A DNA stretch of 39,925 nucleotides from contig USGM01000013.1 in assembly GCA_900554205.1 (NCBI GenBank), forward strand, positions 1-39,925, written 5' to 3'. Below, piece by piece: positions 1-8,123 of this stretch. The DNA comes from an uncultured Lachnospiraceae bacterium (GTDB taxonomy: Bacteria > Bacillota > Clostridia > Lachnospirales > Lachnospiraceae). Position 1 is the first letter of the stretch. Every line of letters begins with the position of its first letter. Position numbers and translations under genes: made by a program. The notes below the pieces were generated by a model. That model was given only the letters and a program-made list of their open reading frames with translations, was not told where the DNA came from and did not search any database.

Positions 1-60
1 GATGCCGTCAGCACAATACCTGTGTTTCCTTCATCGACAGCCTTCGCCTGATTTGTTTCC
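1..60 (-). repeat. Direct repeat copy B (inter-module linker)
   Basis: Bases 1-60 match bases 469-528 with a single mismatch. The 468-base spacing equals exactly 156 codons, so this is an in-frame repeat of the module boundary in the secreted protein. Confidence 0.9.
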
Positions 61-1184
61 GTTGCAACATCTTCCTTTTCAAAAGTAAGTCCGTGCAGTT
101 TCAGCGTCTGTGCTCCGCCTGTCGACCACACACTGATAATTCCTACTTTGCTTCCCGATGTCAGGTCTGCATCCTTCAGGTCGAATGTGTAGTATCCGCT
201 CGCATCCGCATCCACATCCTTCACAAGAAGATCTACAAGCTTTCCTGCCGCATTATCCCAGTAATGCAATCCGAGACGGATTCCTGTTGTCGCGTCCTTT
301 ACCGTGAAGGTTACCTTGCTGTACTCCGACAGATCTACCGCACTCTTTAACGAATACTGAATCTGCTTCCAGCTTGCGGCATACGCTATCGTCTGGATTC
401 CGTTGGTCTCATCCACTGTATAGGTAACATTGTCATCACTCTTGTAATTATAGCTCAGGTTTTCAGACGATGCCGTCAGCACAATACCTGTGTTTCCTTC
501 ATCGACAGCCTTCGCCTGATTTGCTTCCTCAGAAGTTGCAGCTTTGACCTTAATTACAATGCTTTCTAACACTTCCAACCCGCAGCCTGTCCCTCCAGAT
601 TGTAAGCCTATCTGGTCAAATGTTCCTGTCGTAACTCCTTCTGCTGTATTCTGCATTCCCAGAGTATAGGATGTTTTTCCCGTATTTGCATAGAAATTTC
701 CTATTTTGCTTCCGCTTTCCTGATCACGAATAAAGAAATTTAGGCTTCCCGTCTGACTGGTCAAGTTGAATGTAATGCTCTCTATGTCCTCTACATTATA
801 GGTTTTGTCCAAGTTGAAGCATACATCCTTGTATTGCTCCGTTGTGTCAAACGTCACTTCATACTTCGTTCCCGAAATTGCAACCGTTGTATTTCCGGTT
901 TTATAATACGGATTTCCAAGTTCAGTCGCCGTATAAACAGTCTCGTTTGCGCCCGCAGCATATAACACCAGCATCTGAGCATTGTTTCCAGAAACGCTTG
1001 CCAGTTCTGCCACGGCATTGCCGGAAACGTCCTGCATTTCAACGGCGTCATTGCCAGAAACAGCCTCTGTGCCCACTTCGTCAGCATTGGTTGCCAGCGT
1101 GATCAGATAGTCATTGTTGACTGCTCCGACAATCATGACCACTGCCAGAATGAGCGTAATCCATTGCCTCACCTTTTTCCTCAT
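1..1184 (-). CDS. Secreted multi-module protein, C-terminus beyond window
   Basis: About 394 codons are open from an ATG at 1184, preceded by a GAGGG ribosome site, to the window edge, so the 3' part is missing. The product starts with a basic signal-anchor-like segment (MRKKVRQWITLILAVVMIVG) and continues with a low-complexity stretch containing three VSGN tetrapeptides, a linker style common in secreted Lachnospiraceae proteins. Two beta-rich regions follow: one around residues 80-220 and a carbohydrate-binding-module-like region of about 156 residues starting near residue 225. The linker before that region (AKAVDEGNTGIVLTAS) recurs at the window edge, so tandem modules are likely. I infer an extracellular, probably glycan-binding or glycan-degrading protein. 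The catalytic part, if any, lies outside the window. Confidence 0.75.
   Translation of the reverse strand, partial: MRKKVRQWITLILAVVMIVGAVNNDYLITLATNADEVGTEAVSGNDAVEMQDVSGNAVAELASVSGNNAQMLVLYAAGANETVYTATELGNPYYKTGNTTVAISGTKYEVTFDTTEQYKDVCFNLDKTYNVEDIESITFNLTSQTGSLNFFIRDQESGSKIGNFYANTGKTSYTLGMQNTAEGVTTGTFDQIGLQSGGTGCGLEVLESIVIKVKAATSEEANQAKAVDEGNTGIVLTASSENLSYNYKSDDNVTYTVDETNGIQTIAYAASWKQIQYSLKSAVDLSEYSKVTFTVKDATTGIRLGLHYWDNAAGKLVDLLVKDVDADASGYYTFDLKDADLTSGSKVGIISVWSTGGAQTLKLHGLTFEKEDVATETNQAKAVDEGNTGIVLTA
469..528 (-). repeat. Direct repeat copy A (inter-module linker)
   Basis: Partner of the repeat at 1-60. It encodes the linker that begins NQAKAVDEGNTG in the secreted protein. Near-identity at DNA level, including third codon positions, points to recent module duplication or gene conversion. 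Confidence 0.9.
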
Positions 1185-1483
1185 AAATCCCTCTTTCCAC
1201 GGACAAAATAACCAATTTTCTTTTACAATGGAAATTATTTTGTGCAAGATTTTTTTCGCGTTGTCCGTCCCGCCGATACGTTTGTGTGTTTTTCCAAAGA
1301 AAATAGCTCTATTTGATAATTATATAGATAATTTGCTCGGGCACGCTCCTCATTTGTTGCTCTGGGATGCCCAGATATTGCTAAAACATTTGTTGTGCTT
1401 TGTTTTTGTAAATAAAGGGCCGCCTTTTAAGCCCAATTCCGTGAAATTGGCGCAAAAATACATACATTTTCTGCTGGACACAA
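1185..1483 (-). other. Gene-free leader region of the secreted protein gene
   Basis: AT-rich, with no convincing ORF on either strand. On the minus strand it holds small hairpins: one formed by CCAATT/AATTGG near 1435-1455, and TCTGGG/CCCAGA near 1360-1375. A TATAAT-like hexamer lies near 1318-1323, without a good -35. I see no match to a riboswitch class I know. Confidence 0.4.
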
Positions 1484-1528
1484 AACAAAAAAGAGCCACA
1501 ACCATGATATACTCATAGTTACAGCTCT
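1484..1528 (-). terminator. Rho-independent terminator of the AAA ATPase gene
   Basis: On the minus strand a 16-bp stem (starting AGAGCTGTAACTATGA, with several G-T pairs) closes a GTATA loop and runs into six T residues. It starts 16 bases after the ATPase stop codon. Confidence 0.9.
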
Positions 1529-1544
1529 TGCTATTTCTACTCCG

Positions 1545-2939
1545 CTACTCAACAATATCCGCATAACTCACAAGCGTTACATTGCCCCTTTTATTCGCTT
1601 CGTCTATGCAGCCTTTGGTAAAGCCGGACTTAGAAAAGAGGTACAGATGCATATTTTTGTAAGGAAACAGCCTGCTGCGTTTTGCGAGAGTTTCCAAGAT
1701 ACCCAGATCAACCTTTTCATTTGTCCATTTGCACTCGGCAAGAAGGATGGTATCTTTGTCCTGTTCGCCCATAATGTCAATCTCTACCTGACATTTTTCA
1801 GCAGAGTCAGTCCCCCACCACCGCCCAAGGGAAGTGAACTGTACCGGACATTTGTCTGTTAAAAGCTGCCTCCACAGGTACTGCTTACAAATCTCCTCGA
1901 AAACCTTTCCCATATAATCGGACAATTCCGGCTCAATACGCTTGTATACCAGATCGGTCGCGCCGCGGGCAATGGCAGAATTGTTCTCCAGCACAAAGCG
2001 GTACCAAAAACGGAACATATTATCTTCAATGGAATAAATGGATTTTCGAGACGCCTTTTCGCCATAAGGTGACTCTTTTTGTACGATACCAAGGTTCAAT
2101 AAGCTTTTAATATAGGTTGCGCATATATTAGTATCTTCGCCCACTTTACCGGAAATCTCTGACAGACGTGAAGCTCCTGACGCAATCGCCGTAATGATCG
2201 CTGTATAAATGGCGGGCTCACGCACCTCCTGTTTCAGAAGGTTAATCGGCTCCTCATATAGAAATGAAATTGGATTTAAAAATGTATTTTTAATGTTATC
2301 TTCAACGCTTAAATTGTCATTCATCTGCAACAAGTACTGCGGCGTTCCTCCTACAATACCGTAAATCAATGCCTTATCTACAGCGGAAAACCCTTTGAAA
2401 TAATGACAGGTTTCTTCAAAGTCAAAGGGAAGGACTTTCATTTGTGCCGTTTTTCTTCCGTATAAAGGGGCTTTATATGCAAGGACGTGATCTTCCATGT
2501 AGGACATCGAAGAGCCGCAAAGAATGAGCATAAGCTTAGAAGAGTCCTTATATTTGTCTATCAATAGCTGTAGGGTAGACGCAAGGCTCTTTGAAGACCG
2601 GGCAATATATGGATACTCGTCAATCGCCAGAATCAGCCGCTCCGTTTCTGCCAGTTTAAATACATATTCCAGTGCCGCCTGAAAAGAGAGGAAGGAGGAT
2701 TCTGTTTCAATTCCACTGCTATACTCAATAATGCTCTTGCTTAAGTTTTCGAGATTTTGCCTTGCATTACTTTCTACGCCCATAATGTAAATGGCTTTTT
2801 TATCCCCAAGAAATCGAGTAATAAGCGCAGTTTTACCTACACGACGCCGACCGTAAATCACAACAAATTCAAACTTGTTTGATGTATACAGCTTTTCCAG
2901 AGCATTCAGCTCCCGCTCTCTTCCGATAAACATATCCAT
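1545..2939 (-). CDS. AAA-superfamily ATPase with DUF234-type C-terminal domain
   Basis: 464-residue protein of the archaeal-type ATPase family (ATPase_2 plus DUF234). Walker A GRRRVGKT lies at residues 30-37 and Walker B LILAIDEY, with Asp-Glu at 107-108. A Ser-containing sensor-like strand (LMLILCGSS) follows. A winged-helix-like middle region is followed by a C-terminal segment with VEIDIM and AECKW, which fits the D-xn-ExK core of a PD-(D/E)XK nuclease fold. I chose the ATG at 2939 because GGAGG lies 11 bases upstream; an ATG at 2957 in the same frame has no ribosome site. The gene is monocistronic, with its own promoter and terminator, and is more AT-rich than its neighbours. That suggests horizontal acquisition. 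The cellular role of this family is not established. Confidence 0.85.
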   Translation of the reverse strand: MDMFIGRERELNALEKLYTSNKFEFVVIYGRRRVGKTALITRFLGDKKAIYIMGVESNARQNLENLSKSIIEYSSGIETESSFLSFQAALEYVFKLAETERLILAIDEYPYIARSSKSLASTLQLLIDKYKDSSKLMLILCGSSMSYMEDHVLAYKAPLYGRKTAQMKVLPFDFEETCHYFKGFSAVDKALIYGIVGGTPQYLLQMNDNLSVEDNIKNTFLNPISFLYEEPINLLKQEVREPAIYTAIITAIASGASRLSEISGKVGEDTNICATYIKSLLNLGIVQKESPYGEKASRKSIYSIEDNMFRFWYRFVLENNSAIARGATDLVYKRIEPELSDYMGKVFEEICKQYLWRQLLTDKCPVQFTSLGRWWGTDSAEKCQVEIDIMGEQDKDTILLAECKWTNEKVDLGILETLAKRSRLFPYKNMHLYLFSKSGFTKGCIDEANKRGNVTLVSYADIVE

Positions 2940-2971
2940 ATCGTATGCCACCTCCATCTCAGGATGGCTAT

Positions 2972-3000
2972 AGTATACTGCATATTTAAAATTTAGTCAA
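2972..3000 (-). promoter_or_regulatory. Promoter of the AAA ATPase gene
   Basis: On the minus strand, TTGACT (2995-3000), a 17-base spacer and TATACT (2972-2977). The -35 box overlaps the innermost copy of the TCAAACACGATTT repeat family, so a protein bound to the repeats would compete with polymerase. Confidence 0.8.
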
Positions 3001-3046
3001 ACACGATTTACTCAAACACGATTTGGTAAATCATGTTTGAGTAAAT
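2997..3046. repeat. Direct plus inverted repeat array, putative operator
   Basis: TCAAACACGATTT occurs at 2997-3009 and 3012-3024, and in inverted, one-base-different form at 3028-3040. The last two copies make an imperfect 19-bp palindrome (3006-3046, one mismatch, 3-base centre). There is no T-run, so it is not a terminator. It abuts the ATPase promoter. Confidence 0.8.
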
Positions 3047-3087
3047 TAAATTATTGTTTCCGCTGATACTATGTCTTTCCTCCGTCC

Positions 3088-3942
3088 TTACAGCCGGTTG
3101 CTGAGTTCTGCGAACTGCGCGAGGGTGAGCGCCTCGCCACGGATGGTAGGGGAAAGTCCCATCTCCTCCAGCACTGCTGCCACGCGCTCCTTCGACAGTC
3201 CCAGCTCCGGCGCGTTGCCGAGTCCGTTGACCAAGGTTTTCCGGCGCTGTCCGAACGATGCCCGGATCAGTCCGAACATCTTCCGCTCGTCCTCCACATG
3301 CACCGGCGGCTGCTCATATCTGGTAAGCCGGATAACAGCGCTCCCCACCCCGGGTCTTGGGATAAAGCAGTTCGGCGGCACATTCGCAACGATCTCCGGC
3401 TTCGCGTAATACTGCACGGCGAGGGAAAGCGCCCCGTAGTCCTTCGTTCCGGGTCCGACCTGCATACGGTCGGCAACCTCCTTCTGCACCATGATCGTGA
3501 TGCTTTTCAGCGGAACATGATTCTCAAAGAGTCCCATGATGATCGGCGTCGTTATGTAATAGGGAAGATTCGCCACGACCTTGATCGGCCTGCCGCCGTT
3601 CTTCTCCTGCACAATCCGGTTCACATCGACCTTGAGGATGTCGTCATTGATAACCGTGACGTTGTCATATTCCGAAAGCGTGTCCTCAAGAATCGGAATG
3701 AGGTTTTTATCAATCTCCACTGCGACCACCTCACGGGCGCTTTCCGCAAGATATTGCGTCATTGTGCCGATTCCCGGGCCAACCTCAAGGACGCAGTCAT
3801 CCTTCGTGATTCCTGCCGCCGCAATGATTCTGTCCAGCACAGAGGTGTCGATCAGGAAGTTCTGCCCGAACTTCTTCTGGAAATTAAAATTGTATTTTTG
3901 CAGTACCTCTATGGTATTGCGGGGGATGCCCAATGATGCCAT
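3088..3942 (-). CDS. rsmA (ksgA): 16S rRNA adenine dimethyltransferase
   Basis: 284-residue S-adenosylmethionine-dependent enzyme that dimethylates two adjacent adenines near the 3' end of 16S rRNA in the last steps of small-subunit assembly. Visible family motifs are GQNFL at residues 26-30, the SAM-binding loop EVGPGIGT at 53-60, the acidic strand end VEID, and the catalytic NLPYY at 125-129. Length is normal for the family. The ATG at 3942 follows a GAGAGGAG ribosome site. It is the last gene of the minus-strand series that includes the HAD phosphatase, with a 98-base gap between them that may hold its own promoter. Confidence 0.97.
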   Translation of the reverse strand: MASLGIPRNTIEVLQKYNFNFQKKFGQNFLIDTSVLDRIIAAAGITKDDCVLEVGPGIGTMTQYLAESAREVVAVEIDKNLIPILEDTLSEYDNVTVINDDILKVDVNRIVQEKNGGRPIKVVANLPYYITTPIIMGLFENHVPLKSITIMVQKEVADRMQVGPGTKDYGALSLAVQYYAKPEIVANVPPNCFIPRPGVGSAVIRLTRYEQPPVHVEDERKMFGLIRASFGQRRKTLVNGLGNAPELGLSKERVAAVLEEMGLSPTIRGEALTLAQFAELSNRL

Positions 3943-4040
3943 CTTCCGCCTCTCCTCTCTATCTTGTAAGCACTAGGTATGCGTAAAACTCTCATATTGC
4001 AAATAACAGTTGTGCATTTTGTGCAACGTCACTTATTACA

Positions 4041-4691
4041 TCACTTATTATTAAAGTATTCCATCACCTCAAACAAATCCTTAAAAATACAGCTGCTCAG
4101 GCGCCGCATCTCCTCGTCCGGCGCGATCATGTCGGGAACCATCAGGGGGAGCATCCCGGCTGCGTGGGCAGATCGGATGCCATTCGGCGAATCCTCTATC
4201 GCATACGCCTCCTTCGGATCCGCGCCGAGCCCCCTGCATGCCATCAGATAAATATCCGGCTGCGGCTTGGAATGCTCCACCATATCTCCGGTGATCACTG
4301 TGGAAAAATAGTCGCGGATTCCCGCCTGTTCCAGATGATTCAGCACGGAAGAACGCCTTGTCGAAGAGGCAAGCCCGACCGTCCAGCCATTTTCCTTCAG
4401 CCAGTCCAGAAGCTCCCTCACCCCCGGCTTCATCGGAAGCCCGTTTTTCTCAATATAATTCCAGAACCACACGGATGCCTGTTCGCGGAAGCCCTCATAG
4501 TCAAAGTCCTCCCCGTAGGCATTCATCACGATCCTTCTGCTGTCATTCGCATTCAACCCGATGCACTGTGGAAAAATTTCCTTCATGCCCGGCAATCCGT
4601 TTTCCTCTGCGACTGCAAGCCAGCTGTCCTGGCAAAGCCGCTCTGTATCAAAAAGGACTCCGTCCATATCAAAAACAACCGTATTTTTCAT
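4041..4691 (-). CDS. HAD-superfamily phosphatase, beta-phosphoglucomutase-like
   Basis: 216 residues with all four HAD motifs: DMDGVLFDTE (nucleophile Asp8, acid/base Asp10), the Ser/Thr motif ASST at 108-111, Lys142 in SKPQPDIYL, and Glu166-Asp167 in AIEDSPNG. A helical cap sits between motifs I and II, as in subfamily IA/PGMB enzymes. It probably removes phosphate from a sugar phosphate or similar small molecule; the exact substrate cannot be read. The start follows GAGGAG, and the gene begins 33 bases after the DHHW gene, so co-transcription is plausible. Confidence 0.9.
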   Translation of the reverse strand: MKNTVVFDMDGVLFDTERLCQDSWLAVAEENGLPGMKEIFPQCIGLNANDSRRIVMNAYGEDFDYEGFREQASVWFWNYIEKNGLPMKPGVRELLDWLKENGWTVGLASSTRRSSVLNHLEQAGIRDYFSTVITGDMVEHSKPQPDIYLMACRGLGADPKEAYAIEDSPNGIRSAHAAGMLPLMVPDMIAPDEEMRRLSSCIFKDLFEVMEYFNNK

Positions 4692-4724
4692 ATCTTCTCC
4701 TCAAAGCCTTACAGAGTCTTGTTT

Positions 4725-5858
4725 TCACTCCATGCTTCCTGCCTGTCTATCATACACGAAATCATCCAAAAAGTGAACACAATTATACAAAACAAGGACA
4801 TCCCCCGAGGCGTACTGTCCGATCAGGTCAGACAGCTTTGCATTGTAATATCTGGGATCAAGTATATAAATGGTATCGTAATGCGGCAACAACAGCGGGA
4901 TAAAGCAGTTTGCGTAGGAATCCTTAATGACAAGCAGGGTCTTTCCTATCTCATATCCCGTGTTGATCTCCACAAACGCATGGTTATCGTCAAGGAAAAA
5001 GCCATACTGGTTCTTCGTATCCAGATAGGACTCCTCATAGATAGAGTTCTTTACCGTCTTGAAGTCATAGGTGACTCTGACCGGCTGCCGCACAGTCTGC
5101 CCGAAATAATAAATCGAATCTGTCCGCCAGCTGATATTAATCTTAGAGTGCAGGGTTCCAAGGAAATCGTCGGAGACCTGAACCATGGATGCCACATCAT
5201 AAGGATAGGCAATCTCTCCCATTGCCTCCGCCCATGCCAGATATCCGTAATATGCACCCAGCGAGGTCCAGTGGTGATCCGTGCGGTAATAGATGTCCTC
5301 CGCCGCATGCTTCCGCAGGATCGACGCAGCATCAATAAATGCACTCTCCCCGAGCTGCGCTTCCGCATACTCGAGAAATGCCGTCTGATCCCAGACCGGC
5401 GCATTGGCGGGAAGCTTGTCCGCCAGAATATTGTCTGCCGTCGGCACCAGCATGACCTTCGCGTTCCAGTCCTGCACGAGCGCCGCCAGCATGGAAAGCT
5501 TTTTCTGCACCGTCTCCTGCGGATAATCCTCTGGGAGATGCTGCTCGATCAGATAGCCGTCCTTTGCGAGATACACGCCGCCGATCTCCTGCCTGCCAAA
5601 AGCAATATCCAGATAGGTCTTGATTGCGATCCACTTATCGCGGCTGACAAACTGGTCTGTCACATAGTCTTCATAGGTTTTTGTAAATTCGCCGCTGAAC
5701 AGCGCTTCCGCGCTGAATTCCGGCCGTTCCGTCAGCAGCCTGTTCTCGGTTGGTGAATACAGCCGGTCGGCAGTCGCCAGATCCGCCACTGTGAAAATCA
5801 GGATCACTGCCGCAAGCAATATGACCGTAAAAAGAGCATTCCGCTTTTCTTCGCTCAT
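4725..5858 (-). CDS. DHHW family protein (AlgX/AlgJ-like, polymer O-acetylation)
   Basis: 377 residues with one N-terminal membrane segment (about residues 8-26) and the family-naming motif DHHW at 194-197, followed by TSLGAYYGY. DHHW proteins resemble the SGNH-like AlgX/AlgJ partners of MBOAT acyltransferases, which finish acetyl transfer onto an exported polysaccharide outside the membrane. The gene starts 14 bases after the MBOAT gene with a strong GGGGAGG site, so the two are surely one operon. The polymer acted on is unknown; no polysaccharide synthase is adjacent. Confidence 0.88.
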   Translation of the reverse strand: MSEEKRNALFTVILLAAVILIFTVADLATADRLYSPTENRLLTERPEFSAEALFSGEFTKTYEDYVTDQFVSRDKWIAIKTYLDIAFGRQEIGGVYLAKDGYLIEQHLPEDYPQETVQKKLSMLAALVQDWNAKVMLVPTADNILADKLPANAPVWDQTAFLEYAEAQLGESAFIDAASILRKHAAEDIYYRTDHHWTSLGAYYGYLAWAEAMGEIAYPYDVASMVQVSDDFLGTLHSKINISWRTDSIYYFGQTVRQPVRVTYDFKTVKNSIYEESYLDTKNQYGFFLDDNHAFVEINTGYEIGKTLLVIKDSYANCFIPLLLPHYDTIYILDPRYYNAKLSDLIGQYASGDVLVLYNCVHFLDDFVYDRQAGSME

Positions 5859-5872
5859 CTCTCGACCTCCCC

Positions 5873-7273
5873 TTAAAATCTGAAATACAGAAACGGGTTA
5901 TAGGATGCGTCCACCACTCCCGCCACCGACAACAGCAGAATCGCCGCGGGAATCACCTTTTCCCCGAGGCGGTACAGAGCGGTACCGACACCCGTGGAAG
6001 ACTGCTCCAGACGTTCCGCGAGTCTGTGCGGAAACGGCGTCGCCGCGACAGCCGCGATAAGAAACAGGATCACATACTGTCTTCCCAGATAGAGCGCCTG
6101 TCTGTCATAAAGCCCACCACCGGTCAGTGCCTGAAAATACTGCCAGATCTGCCCCGGTGTCCCCAGCTCGAACATGACCCATCCCAGAAGCACCACGACC
6201 GTGTTGTACAGAAAACCGACCACCCCGGGAAGCGCCTTCAGCACCTTACCCAGAAAAAGCTTCTCAAGGGACAGGAACAGCGCGAACCAGAGTCCCCAGA
6301 GCAGGAAGTTCCAGCCAGCCCCGTGCCAGATGCCTGTCAGCATCCAGACGATCAGGATGTTGAACAGCTGCCTTGCCCTGCCCTTGCGGTTTCCGCCGAG
6401 CGGTATATAGACGTATTCGCGGAACCAGCTTCCGAGGGATATGTGCCATCTCCGCCAGAACTCCGTGACAGAGGTAGAGATATAGGGATAATTGAAATTT
6501 TCCGGAAAATGAAAGCCCATCATCTCCCCAAGCCCGATTGCCATATCGGAATATCCCGAAAAATCAAAATAGATCTGAAGGGCAAATGCCGCGATCCCCA
6601 GCCATGCGGTCATGGCACTCATGGAAGTATACGCGGACACCTGCGTCCAGAGCTGTCCCATCTGGTTCGCAAGCAGTACCTTCTTCCCGAGCCCGACGCA
6701 GAAGCGTTTTAAACCGTGGCTGATCGCGCAGATGTCCGCACTCCGGCTCCGCAGCTCCCGCGCCACATCCCGGTATTTCACAATCGGCCCGGCGATCAGC
6801 TGCGGAAACATTGTCACGAACACGGAAAAGTCCAGAAGATTTTTCTGCACCTTTGCCTCTCCCCGATAGACATCGATCGTATAGGACATTGTCTGGAAGG
6901 TGTAAAAAGAAATGCCGATCGGCAGCGGCAGATTCAGAAGCGGAAGGTCAGCGCCAAAGACCGCATTCACCGTCCCGATCAGGAAGTCCGCATACTTGAA
7001 AAATCCAAGCACGAAAAGATTGATGACCACGGAGGAGAGCAGGAACAGCCTCGCCTTCTTCGTTCCCCGGAACCGCTCGATCATCCTGCCGTTGAAATAG
7101 TCCACCGCAATGGAAAACAGCATCAGCAGGACATACACCGGCTCTCCCCACGCATAAAAAAACAGACTCCCAAAGAGGAGGATGAGATTCTTCATCCCCC
7201 TGGGAGCCACATAATAGCAAATCATGAATATCGGCAAAAACCGAAAGAGAAAAAGCACACTGCTGAAAACCAT
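5873..7273 (-). CDS. MBOAT-family membrane O-acyltransferase
   Basis: 466-residue multi-pass membrane protein of the AlgI/DltB type. Hallmarks are FFKYADFL, the PIGISFYTFQTMSY segment, FPQLIAGPIV, WRRWHISL and the catalytic-His motif TGIWHGAGW (His317). It passes acyl groups across the membrane to an extracellular acceptor. I chose the ATG at 7273 because GAGGAG precedes it by 7 bases and the product then begins with a normal hydrophobic helix. Upstream extension in the frame reads into the lipoprotein gene. It lies 4 bases after the DUF4358 gene and 14 before the DHHW gene. Confidence 0.93.
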   Translation of the reverse strand: MVFSSVLFLFRFLPIFMICYYVAPRGMKNLILLFGSLFFYAWGEPVYVLLMLFSIAVDYFNGRMIERFRGTKKARLFLLSSVVINLFVLGFFKYADFLIGTVNAVFGADLPLLNLPLPIGISFYTFQTMSYTIDVYRGEAKVQKNLLDFSVFVTMFPQLIAGPIVKYRDVARELRSRSADICAISHGLKRFCVGLGKKVLLANQMGQLWTQVSAYTSMSAMTAWLGIAAFALQIYFDFSGYSDMAIGLGEMMGFHFPENFNYPYISTSVTEFWRRWHISLGSWFREYVYIPLGGNRKGRARQLFNILIVWMLTGIWHGAGWNFLLWGLWFALFLSLEKLFLGKVLKALPGVVGFLYNTVVVLLGWVMFELGTPGQIWQYFQALTGGGLYDRQALYLGRQYVILFLIAAVAATPFPHRLAERLEQSSTGVGTALYRLGEKVIPAAILLLSVAGVVDASYNPFLYFRF

Positions 7274-7277
7274 TGCC

Positions 7278-7967
7278 TTACTCCTCTGTCTGCTGCACCT
7301 GCTGTCTGATAATTTCGATAACGCGTCCGTTGACCTCTCTGCACTGCTCAATCACAGCCTCGTCTCCCTGCTCCATCGCAGCGTCCGTGTCAGCTCCAAG
7401 CTGTACAAAGCACACATAGTTTCCAATCTTCTCCACCTGCGATGCCTGCACCTTCCCGACATTCATGGGATACTGCATCTGCTGGTTGATCTCGCCGTCG
7501 CGGTAGGCATTCAGCGCACTCTCAACCGCATCCACCTGATCCGGCTTTGCCTTCACGACAACGATCGTATCTACATTGACACTGATCATCGGCATCTCGC
7601 CCATATAGTCCTCATACATATCCTGGGTCAGACCGAAGGACATCTCCAGAAAATCCGGGAATATCTGCGTATTCGGCCAATAATCGTCTCCCAGTTCATC
7701 CGTCACTGCCTTACGGATTGCCTCCATCTCCTCTGTCCAGCCGTTTGCATAGTCATAGCCGTTCGCAACCGTTCCGCTGTACTCCGTGTCCCCGGACGGC
7801 TGGGATTCCTCACTACTCTCCTGCGAGGCGCTGCTTTCCTCCGAAGTGCTGCTCTCACTGCTTGATTCAACGCCGCTCTGGCTCCCGGGATTCTCCTCTT
7901 TACTGCTGCAGCCCGCCGCGGTAACCATCAGCAGACCCATACTTAACATCACTAATAATTTTTTCAT
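7278..7967 (-). CDS. DUF4358 lipoprotein
   Basis: 229 residues. A type II signal peptide ends in the lipobox TAAGC (lipidated Cys20). It is followed by a Ser/Glu-rich linker to about residue 65 and a globular domain resembling DUF4358 (MISVNVDTIVVVKAKPDQ, then NYVCFVQLG). The start has AAAGGAGAGG just upstream. It is first in the operon with MBOAT and DHHW genes, so I infer a surface accessory for polymer acylation. Its biochemical role is unknown. The promoter at 8083-8111 faces it. Confidence 0.85.
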   Translation of the reverse strand: MKKLLVMLSMGLLMVTAAGCSSKEENPGSQSGVESSSESSTSEESSASQESSEESQPSGDTEYSGTVANGYDYANGWTEEMEAIRKAVTDELGDDYWPNTQIFPDFLEMSFGLTQDMYEDYMGEMPMISVNVDTIVVVKAKPDQVDAVESALNAYRDGEINQQMQYPMNVGKVQASQVEKIGNYVCFVQLGADTDAAMEQGDEAVIEQCREVNGRVIEIIRQQVQQTEE

Positions 7968-8055
7968 AAACCTCTCCTTTCGCGCAGCTGCTGCCGCGCT
8001 GTGTTGCTTGTATTGTTCCCATTTCCTGAATTTTTATTTCCCTGTAAGTTCTTTT

Positions 8056-8084
8056 TTGACGAAGATGGGGCAATATGTTAGAAT
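8056..8084 (+). promoter_or_regulatory. Promoter of the ABC-F/ABC exporter operon
   Basis: TTGACG (8056-8061), 17-base spacer, TAGAAT (8079-8084). The leader to the ATG at 8124 is only about 33 bases, leaving no room for a ribosome-stalling attenuator of the kind some antibiotic-resistance ABC-F genes carry. Confidence 0.8.
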
Positions 8085-8111
8085 AATACTTATTGTCACA
8101 AGAAAAATCAA
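8083..8111 (-). promoter_or_regulatory. Promoter of the DUF4358-MBOAT-DHHW operon
   Basis: On the minus strand, TTGATT (8106-8111), 17-base spacer, TATTAT (8083-8088). Its -10 box overlaps the -10 box of the opposite promoter at 8079-8084 by two bases, so the two promoters cannot be melted independently. Confidence 0.7.
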
Positions 8112-8123
8112 GAGGAAAAATTT

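Noticed and set aside
1185..1483. Riboswitch (cyclic-di-GMP type) upstream of the secreted protein gene
   Set aside because: Only small unrelated hairpins are seen; none of the conserved bases of the GEMM motifs could be found.
1114..1518. Plus-strand open frame across the leader of the secreted protein gene
   Set aside because: It overlaps the secreted gene's start and the ATPase terminator, has no ribosome site, and has no coding-like composition.
2997..3046. Palindromes before the ATPase gene read as a CRISPR fragment
   Set aside because: Only three short copies, no regular spacers, and one copy is inverted; an operator array explains it better.
4164..5756. Long plus-strand open frame opposite the HAD and DHHW genes
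   Set aside because: It is antisense to two genes with clear catalytic motifs, is rich in Arg, His and Ile as shadow frames are, and lacks a ribosome site.
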